Positions 49,101 through 61,192 of a stretch of DNA of 64,000 nt are shown piece by piece; positions within the stretch are counted from its first letter, which is position 1; every line of letters starts with the position of its first letter. The DNA comes from Maylandia zebra (taxonomy: Eukaryota; Chordata; Actinopteri; Cichliformes; Cichlidae). Below the pieces are notes generated by a model. It was given only the letters and a program-made list of their open reading frames with translations, searched no databases and was not told where the DNA came from. Location: the NCBI RefSeq assembly GCF_041146795.1, contig NC_135179.1:27143047-27207046 (forward strand), in the 5' to 3' direction. A program made the position numbers and the translations under genes.

Positions 49101-52100
49101 GAAGCTGACAGTTCTTTTGATCTTCTGCTTCCACATATCGCTTTTAACCTGTCTACCTGTGTGAGCGAATGTGGCATCAAAAAGACAGAGATTACCTTTA
49201 TCTGCGCTGCGCTGACTGTCTGTCATTCCGCTCCGTACTGTATTATACAGCCACCCACCGCTCATACGGAATAAAACTGTTTTTCTTTTCCCACCTTTCA
49301 TTCTTACCGCTAAATCGTGACCACGCGTTGTGGGTGCAATGTGAATAAGATGCATTCGAGGCAGGAGCTGACGATGACGTTTCCATATGAAAGTAGTTCA
49401 GATCTGTGTTGCATGCTTACACTTTTTAAAAAAAAAAGGATTTTATGACCTTTGCTCCAGCCACTGTACATCACATGAATATGTAAAATAAGCCAAAGGC
49501 AATGCTCAGCAGAAGCATGCTCGCTGGATGACATTCAGATACCAAAGTGCAGGCCCTGCTCTGCTTCTGGACACACGCTGAGCTCCTGATGAGTCAAAAA
49601 TAACTTACTACAAATGTTTCTTCTTCTTTGCTGGATTTTAAAAACCTGTAGAAGAGGCAAATAATGCCTTTAAAAATTCTCCGTTTATTAATAATTAGTT
49701 GTTTCAGTGATGTCGCTGGAGCGTCAACAACACTGCAGTTGTTGTCAAATGTGATTTTAGGTCAACACAGGCAAACACAACCCCTTCAAACAATACAAAA
49801 ACGTATATTCGCATATTTTCGGAAGCACACTGATGATTCAACCACTGAATCTTTAAAAAAGGTTGCTCTTGTAAAATAAAGGAAGTGACATTACACTGCC
49901 AGGGGCAATTTCAGGATGTTTGTCAAAAATAGAAGAGGAACTGGATAGTTGCAATGAGCAGCGTCACTCGTAGTAGAGAAAGTAAAGAGCACCATCTGCT
50001 GGATTTCGTCAACTGAAAATCCAAACAAAACCTTTCTCAAAGACACAAATGTCTTTACAGTAATGACTTTTTTCAGATATTTTCCAAATATATGTATCTA
50101 TGAAGCTATTCAGTCAAACACAGACAACTTTATACACTTTCTGTAAGCATGCTCATAAACACCAGTGAACATGTAGTGCCATAACTCTTCTGTAACGTTC
50201 CAGATCTGAAAAGTGAAGCTTCTGCATTCTTTATCATTACCATTAGGGGGCGACCTTCCTGGTTGTTTGACAAAGACTGGTTGTCTATAGGAAAAGGATT
50301 CCACTAATAACTTCAGAAAACAGTTTCCTGACTGGGCTGTAGTATAAGTTGTGAGTTAGAAATCTTCTCTGTCTGGTTGTTTTGTAAATTATGGTTACTT
50401 GTAGAGCCACTAATGCTTCAGGATCCACCTTGTGATTGACAAGAGTGCTCAGATTTTTCAGTCAAGGCCCTTGCTTATCACACCCCACTTCACTGTGACA
50501 GCCAACATGCTTAAAGCCTTCACAAACTAGCAGGTGTCCATATTTTATATACAGTCAAAACAGCCTAAAATCAGCTTGCTAATATATTCTAGTAGCAATG
50601 CTAACAAGATGATACTGATGGGAGCATTTGATTGGAGGGACAACCAGGAGGTAATCAAACCACAAATATCTGTACTGTAGAACTTAAAATAGCGAATTAT
50701 ATAACATGAAGTATTATATACAGTCTATGATTTGTGCAAATTGCTTGCATATGCTACACAATAGTTAAAAATGCCAACCTGCTTGTGGAGCAAAGTATAA
50801 AGTCAAGAGCAAAACAAAACACAGAATATTTGCTGCAAATTTTATGCCCGTGAACCCAGTTGTTGTTGAGCCACTTTGCTCTGAACCACAAATGTCGACC
50901 TCCTCTTGCGGCACTGGAGAAAAAGTTAGAGGTTTACAAAAGTCAGCGTGATTCAGCCTCTGAGGACACCGAACAGCAGAAGGAAATTTCATCCAAAAGT
51001 GATCCATCGAGAAGCTGGTTGGGGATTTTATTTATAGATCAAATTCCTTTGCTGCAGTAAAAATACTGGCTAAAAAAAAGCTTAAAAGTTTGACTGGGGA
51101 ATGTCTGTCAGACACCGCAACCTTGAAGCTAGTTAAACTAAAAAGCTGGGCAGCCACTCAATAAAAGCATGGGTTTACTTAAGCGTGCACTGGCTGGATC
51201 CATAGCTAAGGAGATCTATCAATCGATACACATACTGTATGTATATGTATATTTCAGATTGGTGATGTTAACGTGCACATCAAAGCCTCTGCTCTGAAGT
51301 ATTAATCAATTTGACTGATAAAATCCGCATCTTTTTTTTTTGAACTATGCACTTCAGTGATGCAATATCCCACCTAAAGTAGAGTTAGCTCAGGGTCATT
51401 GAATAATGAATAGGCGACTAGGCCGCTGCTCTAATTTAGAGCGTGGCAAGAAGTGTGCATAAGCGTCCACTTAAAAGATGCATATGAATGAAAGCTTCTT
51501 CAGGCTTGGCAGTGTGTGGGAGGTTTTTACTGAAGTATTATAAAGATCCCCCAAAACACCAAATATTAGGGAGTTATAAACCCTCACTTCAGTTATTTGC
51601 TGCATAAAATCCTCTTTAAACAGCGTTCCCCCTCATGACTGAAGCAGATTTAGAGATACTTACTTAAGTAAGTGGGGATTACAGCTTTATTAGCCATGAG
51701 ACTCATTTCACACTCCTTACTCTCTCCCGAACAGGGGCACTCAGCTGCGCTCAGTTTGGCAGCCTGCTTCTCGGTAGCTATGAGAAAGGCCTCAGAGATT
51801 GTACGCAAGGCGTGGATGATGGAGACAGAGCAGCGAGGGTGAAACCAAAGCAGAAGTTACAACAGATACACAGACTTCCACATTAGCAGGGCAACAGTTT
51901 ACATAAAGAGCAAGTGTGGGAAGTAATGCAACCGGCTTTTGTCATGTTTCGTATCCTGTGAACTCTCCTGTTTTTCAACTTGAAACGTGCTTTTAGATTC
52001 ATAGTAAAAGTGTGTTCGTCAAGCAGTGACATTTTAACAAGAAAACAATAAAAAAAATGTCTGCCAGAGTAACAGAGAGTGAGAGTGTTACAAATAAACC

Positions 52101-52620
52101 AACCTCAACTGCTCGCCAGGATTTGACCATTTTAATTAGAATAACAAACTGAACACAACCACAACCCTGATATGATCCTGGGTGGATTAGTAGATTATGT
52201 AACTGTGTGGGAGAAAGAGCCATTTCTGGATTATTCAGGTACAAATGAGGAAAGACTCACCAGAAATCTCTGTCCATTAATTTTCAGTCTGTTTACGGTG
52301 ACGGCGCATTCTTGCATATTATTCTGAGGAGAGTAAACATATCCATTCACTATTTTTAAATGACTAATTACACATACTTATTGAATCAAACAAACATTTA
52401 ACTTCCAGTCATCTAATGTCCTGGTCTTACTTTAACACTTTAGCCGCTTATGTGCATTAACATTAACATTATACGTGACCCTCAGAATGAACTGGTGAAT
52501 ATTTAAAGTGCGACAAAACACAAGCATCTCTCCCATTTCCAGTGGACTCACCTTATACAGTAAGAAGGCTACTTTTGCCTGGTCCCACCCCTCGCACTCC
52601 TCTCTGGACGGCAGGTTCAT
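46103..52620 (-). CDS. blnk: Alternative 5' exons of blnk encoding an SLP-76-like SAM domain
   Basis: Three exons on the minus strand: 52552-52620 (ATG at 52620), 52261-52323 and 46103-46149, with donors GTGAGT, GTGAGT and GTAAGT and clean CAG acceptors. They encode M-N-L-P-S-R-E-E ... G-W-D-Q-A-K-V-A-F-L-L-Y-K, then N-N-M-Q-E-C-A-V-T-V-N-R-L-K-I-N-G-Q-R-F-L, then N-L-S-E-S-D-L-S-K-F-S-L-I-H-Q-P. This aligns without gaps in the core to the SAM domain at the N-terminus of SLP-76 (G-W-D; I-D-G-A-R-F-L-N-L-T-E-N-D-I-Q-K-F). The third exon ends in phase 2, exactly as the short first exon 40808-40860 does, so it can splice to 40346-40411 in frame and give a 465-aa product. An in-frame TAA just upstream of the 40860 start, with no acceptor between, means these exons must skip exon 40808-40860. 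The alternative is a separate gene, but no other downstream partner is visible. Confidence 0.85.
46150..52260. other. blnk intron between the second and third SAM exons
   Basis: About 6.1 kb. It holds a Tc1 deletion derivative (48748-48935), a GC-richer patch around 46990-47035 with overlapping CRE and E-box motifs, and an exon-like segment at 51660-51840. No supported gene on either strand. Confidence 0.5.
48748..48935 (+). mobile_element. Tc1-like family A internal-deletion derivative
   Basis: A left end with CACTTTATTAGGTACACC and a right end with CCTAATAAAGTGGC bracket only about 190 bp, the right-hand part of which matches the last portion of the transposase gene. A MITE-like deletion product. 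Confidence 0.65.
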
Positions 52621-52930
52621 TTCTGTCTCTACAGGGAACCTCTGAGTACGAGTGTGCTTTTGGAAGTACAGTAATAGACTGACCCGTCACGCACCGCGGC
52701 TCTAGCGCAGCTTCAGCAGGGAGAAGTACACACAGCAAGGTCACCTCATTAAAACCAACACACGTTTCCCGTCTCTCTCTCTCTCTTAACCCATAAGTGG
52801 TGTGGCAATTTATGTCTTCATAAATTTTAAAGTTGTCCCATACAATACAATGAGCCATTAACGAATAGGGAAGCGGGGACTTCCTCGTTCTATATAAATA
52901 CTTCTGAAACAAAAGTTTCATAACAGTGGG
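52620..52930 (-). promoter_or_regulatory. blnk: Candidate promoter of the SAM-bearing blnk transcript
   Basis: Upstream of the 52620 start on the minus strand there is a TATA-like TTATATAG (about 52889-52896) followed by an ETS/PU.1-type GAGGAAGT overlapping a kappaB-like GGAAGTCCCC (about 52877-52886). Such sites would suit a haematopoietic gene, but short motifs of this kind occur by chance. A (CT)n tract lies at 52773-52786. Confidence 0.3.
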
Positions 52931-55640
52931 ACTTAGTTTTTTACATCCTAGCTCATGCCTGCTTCATTTACAGTTAAATAAAGGATTTTGATTTCAGGGG
53001 GTGATCTTATTACACTCATGAGACTCTTTAGGTTGCATTATTCTCTGAAGATGGCCACAAGTAGAGTGCATTCCTTCATTCAGCTTTTTTTTGGAAACTT
53101 TGATAAGTTTAAGTTAACCTAATTACGTTTTTTGTTATATATATATTTTTTGTGTGTGTGTGTGGGGGGGAGAGATACTTTCAGGTCAGACATCACTACT
53201 TGCCATCCTACCAATGCCATTTGACTAGAGTGCAATTACTCTTGCAATGCAAAGTGATATCAGATGAGGACATGGACAGAACAAGTGGTGGAATGTAACT
53301 TAATAGAGCCTGCTGCTAATATTTGCTATTTGCATGATACACTGTATTGCCGTAAATGTTCATATGCCTTCGCACGCATATGAACTTCAGTAACATCCTA
53401 TTTTTAAACCATAGGGTTTGCAGCTATAACAGCTGACCACCAAACCCAGACTCGTCCTTCAGATTGCCAGATGGAGATACGTGATTCATCACTTCAGAGA
53501 ACATCTCTCCACAGCTCTAGAGTCCATTGGTGGCGTTCTTTGTGCCACTGCATCTGATGGTTTGCATTTGGCCTGGTAATGTAAGGCTTGGATGCAGCTG
53601 CTCGGCCATCAAAACCCACTTCCTGGAATGAAAGTGGAGCTTCCATTCCGCTGTTCTTGAGCTTTTAAAGACTTGTGTAGCTTTTTCAGTATGTTTTAAC
53701 CATTTTTAACATTTTTTTGGAGCAGCAGAGCAGTGCAGTTAAAAAATTCTGATAAACTGACTATACTGTCGTCTTAGCAGAAAGAAGTTAAAACGAGTTT
53801 TAAGCTAATTGGAGCATGTATCCCATCCTGCCTTGTATCAAGAGCTCAGGGTGGTAGTGCAATGTTGTGGGGAATATTTTCCTGGTACTCTTTGGACCCT
53901 TTAGTGTCAACTGAGCATTGTTCAAAGGCCAAATCCTACCTGGGTATTACTGCATACGCTGTCCATGCATGCACCCATGTTCTGATGGTTCTAACAATGC
54001 ACATGTCACCACAAAGTGCATCATGTCAAACTGGTATTTTGAAACTTAAATTAAGTTAAAGTTGCAAAAGGTTGCTAGCTACAAATTGTCTGTCTGTCTG
54101 TCTAATATGTGGAGGTCTGGCTACTTTTTTATTGTATTTCTTTTGATTCCAGTATTGTACGTGAACTTTCTTTGAGCACAGCATGCATTGTTTGAATATT
54201 TGTGTGCTTGTAATGGCTTATTATGGCTTATTATAGTCTAACAAGACTATTAAAAAAAATCAAGATATGACTGTCACTTTGTCCTTTCTAAATGGAACTG
54301 AATATGCACCATAATTGTAATTATTAGACAATTTTCTCTTGCACCCACGGAGCTACACAAGAAAGGTGAAAGAGAAATTGGATTCATTGCTCGTGCAACG
54401 ATTGCTGCTGGCAGTGTGAGAGCCATTTGTCTTAGTGATGTTAGAATTTCATCGGTCTCACGTTTGGATGGGGGCCAGCACCCTCATATACAACTGACTG
54501 ATTGGGATGGCGGATGGGTGGGGGTAAACAGTCAAACAATTAGTGGCGTCTGCCCCGTGACACCCGTTAACCCCCAGAACTTGGCGGTAATGAGATCTGT
54601 GTAATAATTTCTGTGTAGCAGACAGAAACAAGGTGTGCTTATTAAAGTGACGAAATGAACAGAGCCTGTGGTAATTAGATGTAGAATAAAGGCCTGTAAT
54701 GATTTCATCACCCTCGCCTAAATCAACAAATCATTGCTGTTTGGTCTACTGAAGCAGATCCATTATTGCAGACAATTACAGCAAAGACCCGCTGAAACCT
54801 TTTCTTTTACATTCCTCACCGCCATAGCACAGGAATCATAACAACAGGAGACAACGGCTCATGCTGTAATTACCTCTTTGGAAACAAAAGGAATAGATGA
54901 ATTCAGCTGATTAAATCTATTTTCAGTCTGCATTTCTGTCTGATCCATATGCAGCCGTATTCCCCAGATAAACGCTCCTAATCATCAACGGCTTGCGTAT
55001 ACAGTACCTGTATGTGTGCAAAGGCCGTGCACGAGCTTGCGGGCTCTCCGGGGAAATGCCCACAACGGCTCTCAGTTTTAGGCAGTAAGCTAATTAAAGC
55101 GGCAGAGCAGATGGTGCAGGCTTGGTCCGGACATAATGAGACGGTGAGTGGCGAGACGAACTGGACATGGCAGGACAGCTGTGAGGGGTTTGTGAGGTGA
55201 CCAGAATTCAGGCGTCTCCCAGGAGCGAGAGGCCTCGCTGGCAGTCGAGAGGAGCAGAATTTAAAGTCCATGAAAACTTTATGAGCAGCTTTTTAAGAAG
55301 AAGAGGAAGAAGCAGCTACTGGATCAGTAATTGTTTACTTCCTCCAAGTGTGTGTTTGTTGAAAATGCTCCACTGGAAATGAGTAATACCACGTCAGCAC
55401 AGTGTTTTTCAAAAAAAGAAATTTTTTTTTTATTTTTTTCTCCCGCTCACATCTTCAATCACTCGATCTTGGCAGGTGGTTTTTGGTAAACACCAAATCC
55501 TCAACACCTGTTGCCAGAGGCTTTTCCTGTCTGCCAGCTCTCACCAACTCTGCTCCCAAATATTAAAAAAAAAAAAGAGAGAGAGAGAGAGCCACAAGTG
55601 AAAAAAACAACTGCACCATTACCAAAGTAGGTGTTTCTTT
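52930..55640. other. Intergenic between blnk upstream start and dntt
   Basis: Divergent interval of 3.1 kb (52620 to 55745). It contains Tc1 fragments (53440-54040), a (CTGT)n tract near 54090-54105 and a stretch at about 54600-55000 that looks like possible conserved non-coding DNA. No gene recognised. Confidence 0.5.
53440..54040. mobile_element. Patchwork of two Tc1-like fragments (family B minus, family A plus)
   Basis: Segment 53450-53600 is the complement of the central family-B region (compare 9390-9420). Segment 53805-54040 is the middle of family A on the plus strand. Both are short and broken. Confidence 0.6.
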
Positions 55641-55744
55641 TTTTCCTGGATGGAAGTTAAGTGGCGCACAACAACACCGACACAAACTCACAAAAGCGGC
55701 GATTCCTAGAGGTGCAGAAATACTTTAGAGAGCTCATCTCAGAG

Positions 55745-55938
55745 ATGTTCCACACTCCTATTGTGCCTCGCGCGAGGAAGAGGTCAAGGCCGGCCGAAGC
55801 AAGCGCTCCCAGGCGTGAAAGGGTGAAGTTTGAGGATGTCAGGCTGTACCTGGTGGAGAGGAAAATGGGCCGCAGCAGGAGAAGCTTTCTGACCGAGCTG
55901 GCCAGGTCAAAGGGCTTTATTGTGGAAGACGTCCTCAG
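55745..55938 (+). CDS. dntt: Terminal deoxynucleotidyl transferase, exon 1
   Basis: First coding exon of TdT, the template-independent family X polymerase that adds N nucleotides at V(D)J junctions in the nucleus of developing lymphocytes. The frame stays open upstream to 55661, but its first ATG is at 55745 (M-F-H-T-P-I-V-P), followed by a basic nuclear-signal cluster (R-A-R-K-R-S-R-P). The start of the BRCT domain then follows: V-K-F-E-D-V-R-L-Y-L-V-E-R-K-M-G, and R-R-S-F-L-T-E-L-A-R-S-K-G-F. Ends CTCAG before GTTTGG, phase 2. The next exon found is at 63584, leaving a 7.6-kb intron. Confidence 0.92.
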
Positions 55939-57790
55939 GTTTGGGAACCAAAAAAAAGCTTGCCATTTGTGTCATTCACAGACTTAGCAGGGCTTGCCAC
56001 CTAAAAGCTTTTCTCAATGTGAAGCTGAAAAGAGCTTTAGTGTAAGGGGAGGAGGGGAGTGGGTACACTTTTATTTTCTGGGTTTGTATTTGCTGGAAGC
56101 AAACAGAGTGGTTTGACCTGGCGGTTGACTTTTGAGGCCTCTAGTTTAACCCTAGAAGCATTCAGCAGAAGCATTTTCTGGCAGTCAAGCTTATGACTTC
56201 AAAATTAAATACTTTCCATGCCTACAAAAAGTTTTATTATAATCTGAAAAAAAAAATACAATTACAATTTTGTGGAATAATTGCCTGTTCACAGAATTTT
56301 TGACTGATTGGAGTGGGAAAAACATGCCAGGACTTCAACACTGAGACATCCAAGGTTACTTTTTGACACTTTCCTGCAAACTTCTTTTTTTCTTAGAAGC
56401 TATGGTCCAATTAGCTAAATAGAGAGCGACTATTGTCTCATGAATAGTTAATTAAGAAGGGTTAGGGCATCCATCCTGCTTCCTCTACACCTTAGTGGAT
56501 TCCCCCCCCTGAGCCATTACTCACAGCTCCACACATAAATACGTTAAAAGCAGGGGCAAGAAATTGGCTAAACCAGCTGCAGCTTGTTGGCAGCCAGAGA
56601 ACTACAAACAATAGAAGAAAGGTAACAGAGCACACGCAAACTTTTTAATGAGTTTGGTGAAAGTTTTTTTTTTGTTAAGTCTCACTAAAGAAGAGATGTT
56701 CTGTGAGCTTGTTCCTTGGGATGATGATTCATCTATTGCACGGTAATTACAGACGCAGCGTGCCTCCGTCGTTTTTTCTGCCTCTAATTGAAAGTATCTT
56801 TTTAAAGTCCCAAACTGTGAGCACAGCAGAAGTCCTCCGCTTGACACCAGAGATGCTTTAGAGTCAGGCTTCTTTGTTAACGCAACATCCCGTTATTTAG
56901 AAGTCGACTTTGTTTTCAGTGCTGGGCGTTAAGCTCAGAGTTTGAGCTCCTCTGGTGAGCAGGTGTTTTTGTTTGTGTTTTTCATTGCTTTGCTTTCATG
57001 TAAAGTGAGGGCAATTTCTCCTTCTAAGTTAACATTAGCTCAAGGTTGAAAAATGGTTGAAGTTGAGCATATGATGTAGGGTGTATGTACAGGGTTTAGG
57101 CAAAGGGTCCCAATGAGTATGCTATAACCAGCGTAAGAGCCTGTGTGTGTTTGTGCGCGAGACAGAGAGAGCATGTTTAAATGCGTGTCTAAGTGGGCCT
57201 GCCAGCCGTGCACCAGCTTGGCCATGGCAGCATTCCCAGAAACACAGCTTGAGCGCTCCTACGGTTACACTTGGCTTGATACAATTGTTTGAAACCAACG
57301 ACAGGAAGTAGAGCGTGCCCGCCTCAAACTGACATTAATTCTGCAAGCCGACAAAACTGCTATCAGCTGCAGTTTGATAGCAACACCTCACGTGCCTAGT
57401 CTTACACACGTTATAGGCAGGCTGCCTCCAGCATATGGTCAGATGCGCTGCCTGCTTTCCTCCGAGCATAAAGGAACACGCCCGTACACACAGACACACA
57501 CAATCACACGACGCACATGCACAGAAGTTTCCACACTGTATGAATTTCAAGTCCTGCGTGCATGAACATGGATCAAAATATTGACATGTTTGTCCTGGGT
57601 GACTAATGAGCTGCATTACATGCTGTTTCGCAAATGGGAATAACACACACACACACACGCACACACACAGACACGTACTTACCCCATAAGTTTAGGTCAT
57701 AGGCACCATTTTCCAAACGCTTTGTTTTCTGAGGAACGATGTTTTATCCTTGAATTTGTCACAGCAGTTAGATATGATGTTGGATGTGAC
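55939..57790. other. dntt intron 1, left part
   Basis: No coding exon supported. Contains (CA)-rich short tracts near 57487-57505 and 57643-57675. Confidence 0.5.
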
Positions 57791-59330
57791 TAGGGTTGCC
57801 AACCGTCCCTTAAAATACGGAATCGTCCCGTATTTCGAAACAAAAGTACACGTCCCGTATTGAGCTAATAACAACAACAAGCATGGCCAACAGGGAAACA
57901 AACGCTGACACTGCGGTGCAAGTCTCGGACGACAGTACACCCAAAGCTGGGCAGACACTGTGCGATTTTTTCAGTCACGTTATTCAGCTCCTGCTCAAAC
58001 TGCACGATTGACTCGCAGGGGTTAGACGTTGGTAGGTCACGATGCAGGGTCTCACACTATACGGCCCGATGCTCTGATGCGACCTGAGTGCTCACACTGT
58101 GCCTCCATAACATGAAGGTTATAACAGAAAATCTGTCGCTCGCTCTCTCTGTCTTTCACTCACACAGACACACACCACCACCATCAACTTTGCTAAATTG
58201 CTAATGAAAAACATTGATCAGGCAGCTGTGATTGAGCAGCAGTGTAAATCCAACTATTTTCACGGTTGTTGTGGTCGTGATCATTTTTTGAGGCCACATT
58301 GGAAAGCTCATCCGAGCCTTTTCGAAGTTCTACAAGTTGTGCCTCCATCGCTTGTGTCCAGATCACACGCTGCACAGCCAAGCTGCTCCGTCTTTTTCAC
58401 CGACGTTTACGTGTTTGCGCGTGAGCAGTGTGAGCGCCTGTGGTGACACCTTCACGAGCGATTGATGATCGGGAGCTGGTCGTGAGGTGTTAATCGCTTC
58501 TCGTTACCCCACATATACTACACGACGAAGGCCAAAATCGGTCCGATCACTCAAAAATCGGCTCAAAATGGGCCAAAAACCGCACAGTGTAAGCCCAGCA
58601 TTAGAGCAGCAATGTTTGTTCCCCTCAGAGAAAGGGAAGAATGGGAAAAGGAAAACACCTGGCTGGAAAACGTTAATATGGGCATGTGCAGTGAATATCA
58701 GCGCTATGTGGCCAGAAGTGTGATAATATAATTTATTTTGTGTAATAAACAACTGCAAGGATAGATGATTACAACAAATAGATGACTAATACATAAAAGT
58801 AATACATAGATGAATAATGATGATGAGTTATGATGCGTAATCATGGGAACAAGCGGGTTTACAAACAGGAGCAGCTGATTAGCATTAGAAAAGCTGAAAT
58901 AATACCTCAACTGAAGCCAATTGTACTAAATGCACTAAATGTGCACAGTTACAAGAATGTTTTTCTTTCTATTGTTTTCTATTATTTTAAGTTAAGCAGG
59001 ACAGAGTGCTTTTAAAGAAAGATTTACTTATATTCTCAAAAGTTAAGCATGACAGGCTTCTGTTTAAGAAAGAGACCTGTTTTATGTGTTAATGTTGTCA
59101 TTTTGAGCTAAAAATAAATGGCTAAATGATCATTTGTTTCACATGTGTTCATATCACAAAGAATATGCATCTACTTAAATCAACTTCAAGTCAAATGGTT
59201 AAAAAAATAATTTCACACACAAAAAAAGAGCTAGAAAATTCACCACACTGGGAAGGGTGAAGACAACTGGGTCGCCCGGCCCTGGCCACGAGGTGTCCCT
59301 TATTTATTTTTCAGGGAGTTGGCAACCCTA
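57791..59330. mobile_element. hAT transposon with perfect 13-bp inverted ends and 8-bp TSD
   Basis: TAGGGTTGCCAAC at the left and its exact complement at the right, bounded by the 8-bp duplication GATGTGAC (57783-57790 and 59331-59338). The 1540-bp length includes a nested MITE. No transposase frame remains. Lies in dntt intron 1. Confidence 0.85.
57946..58599. mobile_element. MITE nested in the hAT
   Basis: Inverted ends: GCTGGGCAGACACTGTGCG at the left and the complement of GCTGGGCTTACACTGTGCG at the right, with two mismatches. 654 bp, CpG-rich inside, no transposase. The target duplication could not be settled, so the superfamily is left open. Confidence 0.65.
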
Positions 59331-59599
59331 GATGTGACTGTGCACGTGAGCCTTTGGTGCAGCTGCTGTAAAACAAAAATCAGTGGCAGAGAATTAAAAA
59401 CATTTAGCTCAATATGCATCAATATTTATCGTATGCTGGTATTCTAACATATGTTACCCGAGTTCCACTACTAACTATTCCCTCCCACTGAACCTTCATT
59501 CCCAATGAAAGCCTTACCTCGACACCCACGTCAAGCTAGCAAGCTAGCAATCACTTCGCAGGCTACCTTCACATTCTTTTTGTTACTTTTTTTGTGGAC

Positions 59600-60130
59600 A
59601 CTAACACATTTATTCATTTATTTGTTTTCACTGTACACTACCACACTGGATTTTAAATCAAACAATTTGTATGCAATTGAATTTGAGAATTTTTAACTTC
59701 GGGCAACAAAAGCGCTATATTAGCAGTGCTGTTTAAGACTTACCGCCACTTTCATAGGCTCAAAAGTAATTGGACAATGGTTTTGGCAGTTGCAACTGAG
59801 ATTTACCAAAAATGGAAAAGGAGAAAGGTATGGAAAAGGAGAGAAACGTCTCATGATCTGAAGCATACCACATTATCTGTTAAAAATGGTAAGGGTATAG
59901 AAAGGGCATGTACGACTAGCATGTGGAACTGGATCTCTAGTGTTTCTTGATGATGTGGCTGCTGATACAAGGTAGCAGGAGGAATTCTGCGGCTATACTA
60001 CAGTTTTGCAGTGCTTCCCAGTCTTTCTCTCTCCTCCTTGTGTCAAAACTACAAAAGTTGTGTCAACATCCAAAAAGATATGGACATAAATGAATCGAGG
60101 AGCATGGAGGTGGTGATGGCAGCTGGGTTG
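59600..60130 (+). mobile_element. Decayed Tc1-like transposon (family C)
   Basis: The left end (59620-59700) resembles the inverted right end of the copy at 33600-34565. An internal block near 59925-59960 translates as G-S-L-V-F-L-D-D-V-A-A-D, the same position as S-L-V-F-F-D-D-V in that copy. Highly truncated. Confidence 0.6.
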
Positions 60131-61080
60131 AGTGTAGTCTCTTTTTAAAAGTTATTGTCATACAACTACATATACTGTATCGTGTGTTCTTGAAATGCAC
60201 TTTGGAAGTCATGGCTTGGTCAATTACTATGCTTCTCTCCAGCTTTTATTTCAATAAGAGATATTTTTATTTATATAAAAAAAGTTGTCAGTTATTTGGA
60301 GTGATGGCAGGAGTTACTTTAGCAATACATTTAACATTTTTCACTAGTTTTTGTTTTAAGAGTAGGTCACACCTAGATCTACCGTTGGTTTTTAAATGTG
60401 CTCTATAAATAAAGTTATTGTATTGCATTGTAGATTTGCAACAAATAGTTCTTGAATAAATAAGTTGGATTGATGCCCTGCAGTTACTATATTACTGAGC
60501 ACTGTGTTTTGGATGGTTACTATATTGTCAGCTGACATTTTCAGGCCATTTCGCCATCAGAGACAGACTAGGCAAAGAGCCTCGAACAACTGCCATTGCT
60601 TGAAAAGTACTATAAAAATATCTTCCTCTTATAGCTTCCTCTCCTCATGTGCATTTCCTACATTTAAAGGTTGACACCATTCTCATGGCGTCAGGGTCCC
60701 ACAGGGAATACAGTGCACTGATCTAATCTATTTATACTTTATTTAAGACTAACCTTTCAGCGCTCCAGCTTTTTAAATGTGGATTAATAAAAGAAAAATT
60801 ATTTTCCTTCCAGTAGCGATCATAATTAAGATATTTGGACTTTTGGATGGACAAAGCAAACACCGTAATGGTGTAATGGTGAACTCCAAGACTATTTTCA
60901 GATTTTATTACAGATAGTTCCTTTTAGGTGGGTACAGAGACCTGCTCCATAACTACGCCTCTGTTCATTCAGTTAAAAATAACAGTTTGTATTTTAAAAA
61001 GCTTATTTAGGCTTCTTATCAACAAACAAGTTAGATAAAACTCTAAATCAAATTAGCCAAGTCCACAGCTTATCTCTTTG
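60131..61080. other. dntt intron 1, no gene seen
   Basis: AT-rich intron with no supported frame or repeat boundary. Confidence 0.45.
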
Positions 61081-61192
61081 ATGCATTTATTTTATCATTA
61101 TAATGAAAATATATTGCACTACTGATCATGTATATGCAAACAAAAACCTCACTGTGGTGTAAAAGTCTGTTCCGGGCATTCGCAGTCTTTGA

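Noticed and set aside
48775-49355. Overlapping minus-strand frames up to 108 codons
   Set aside because: They cover a Tc1 deletion derivative and unique intron sequence, overlap one another, and lack domains.
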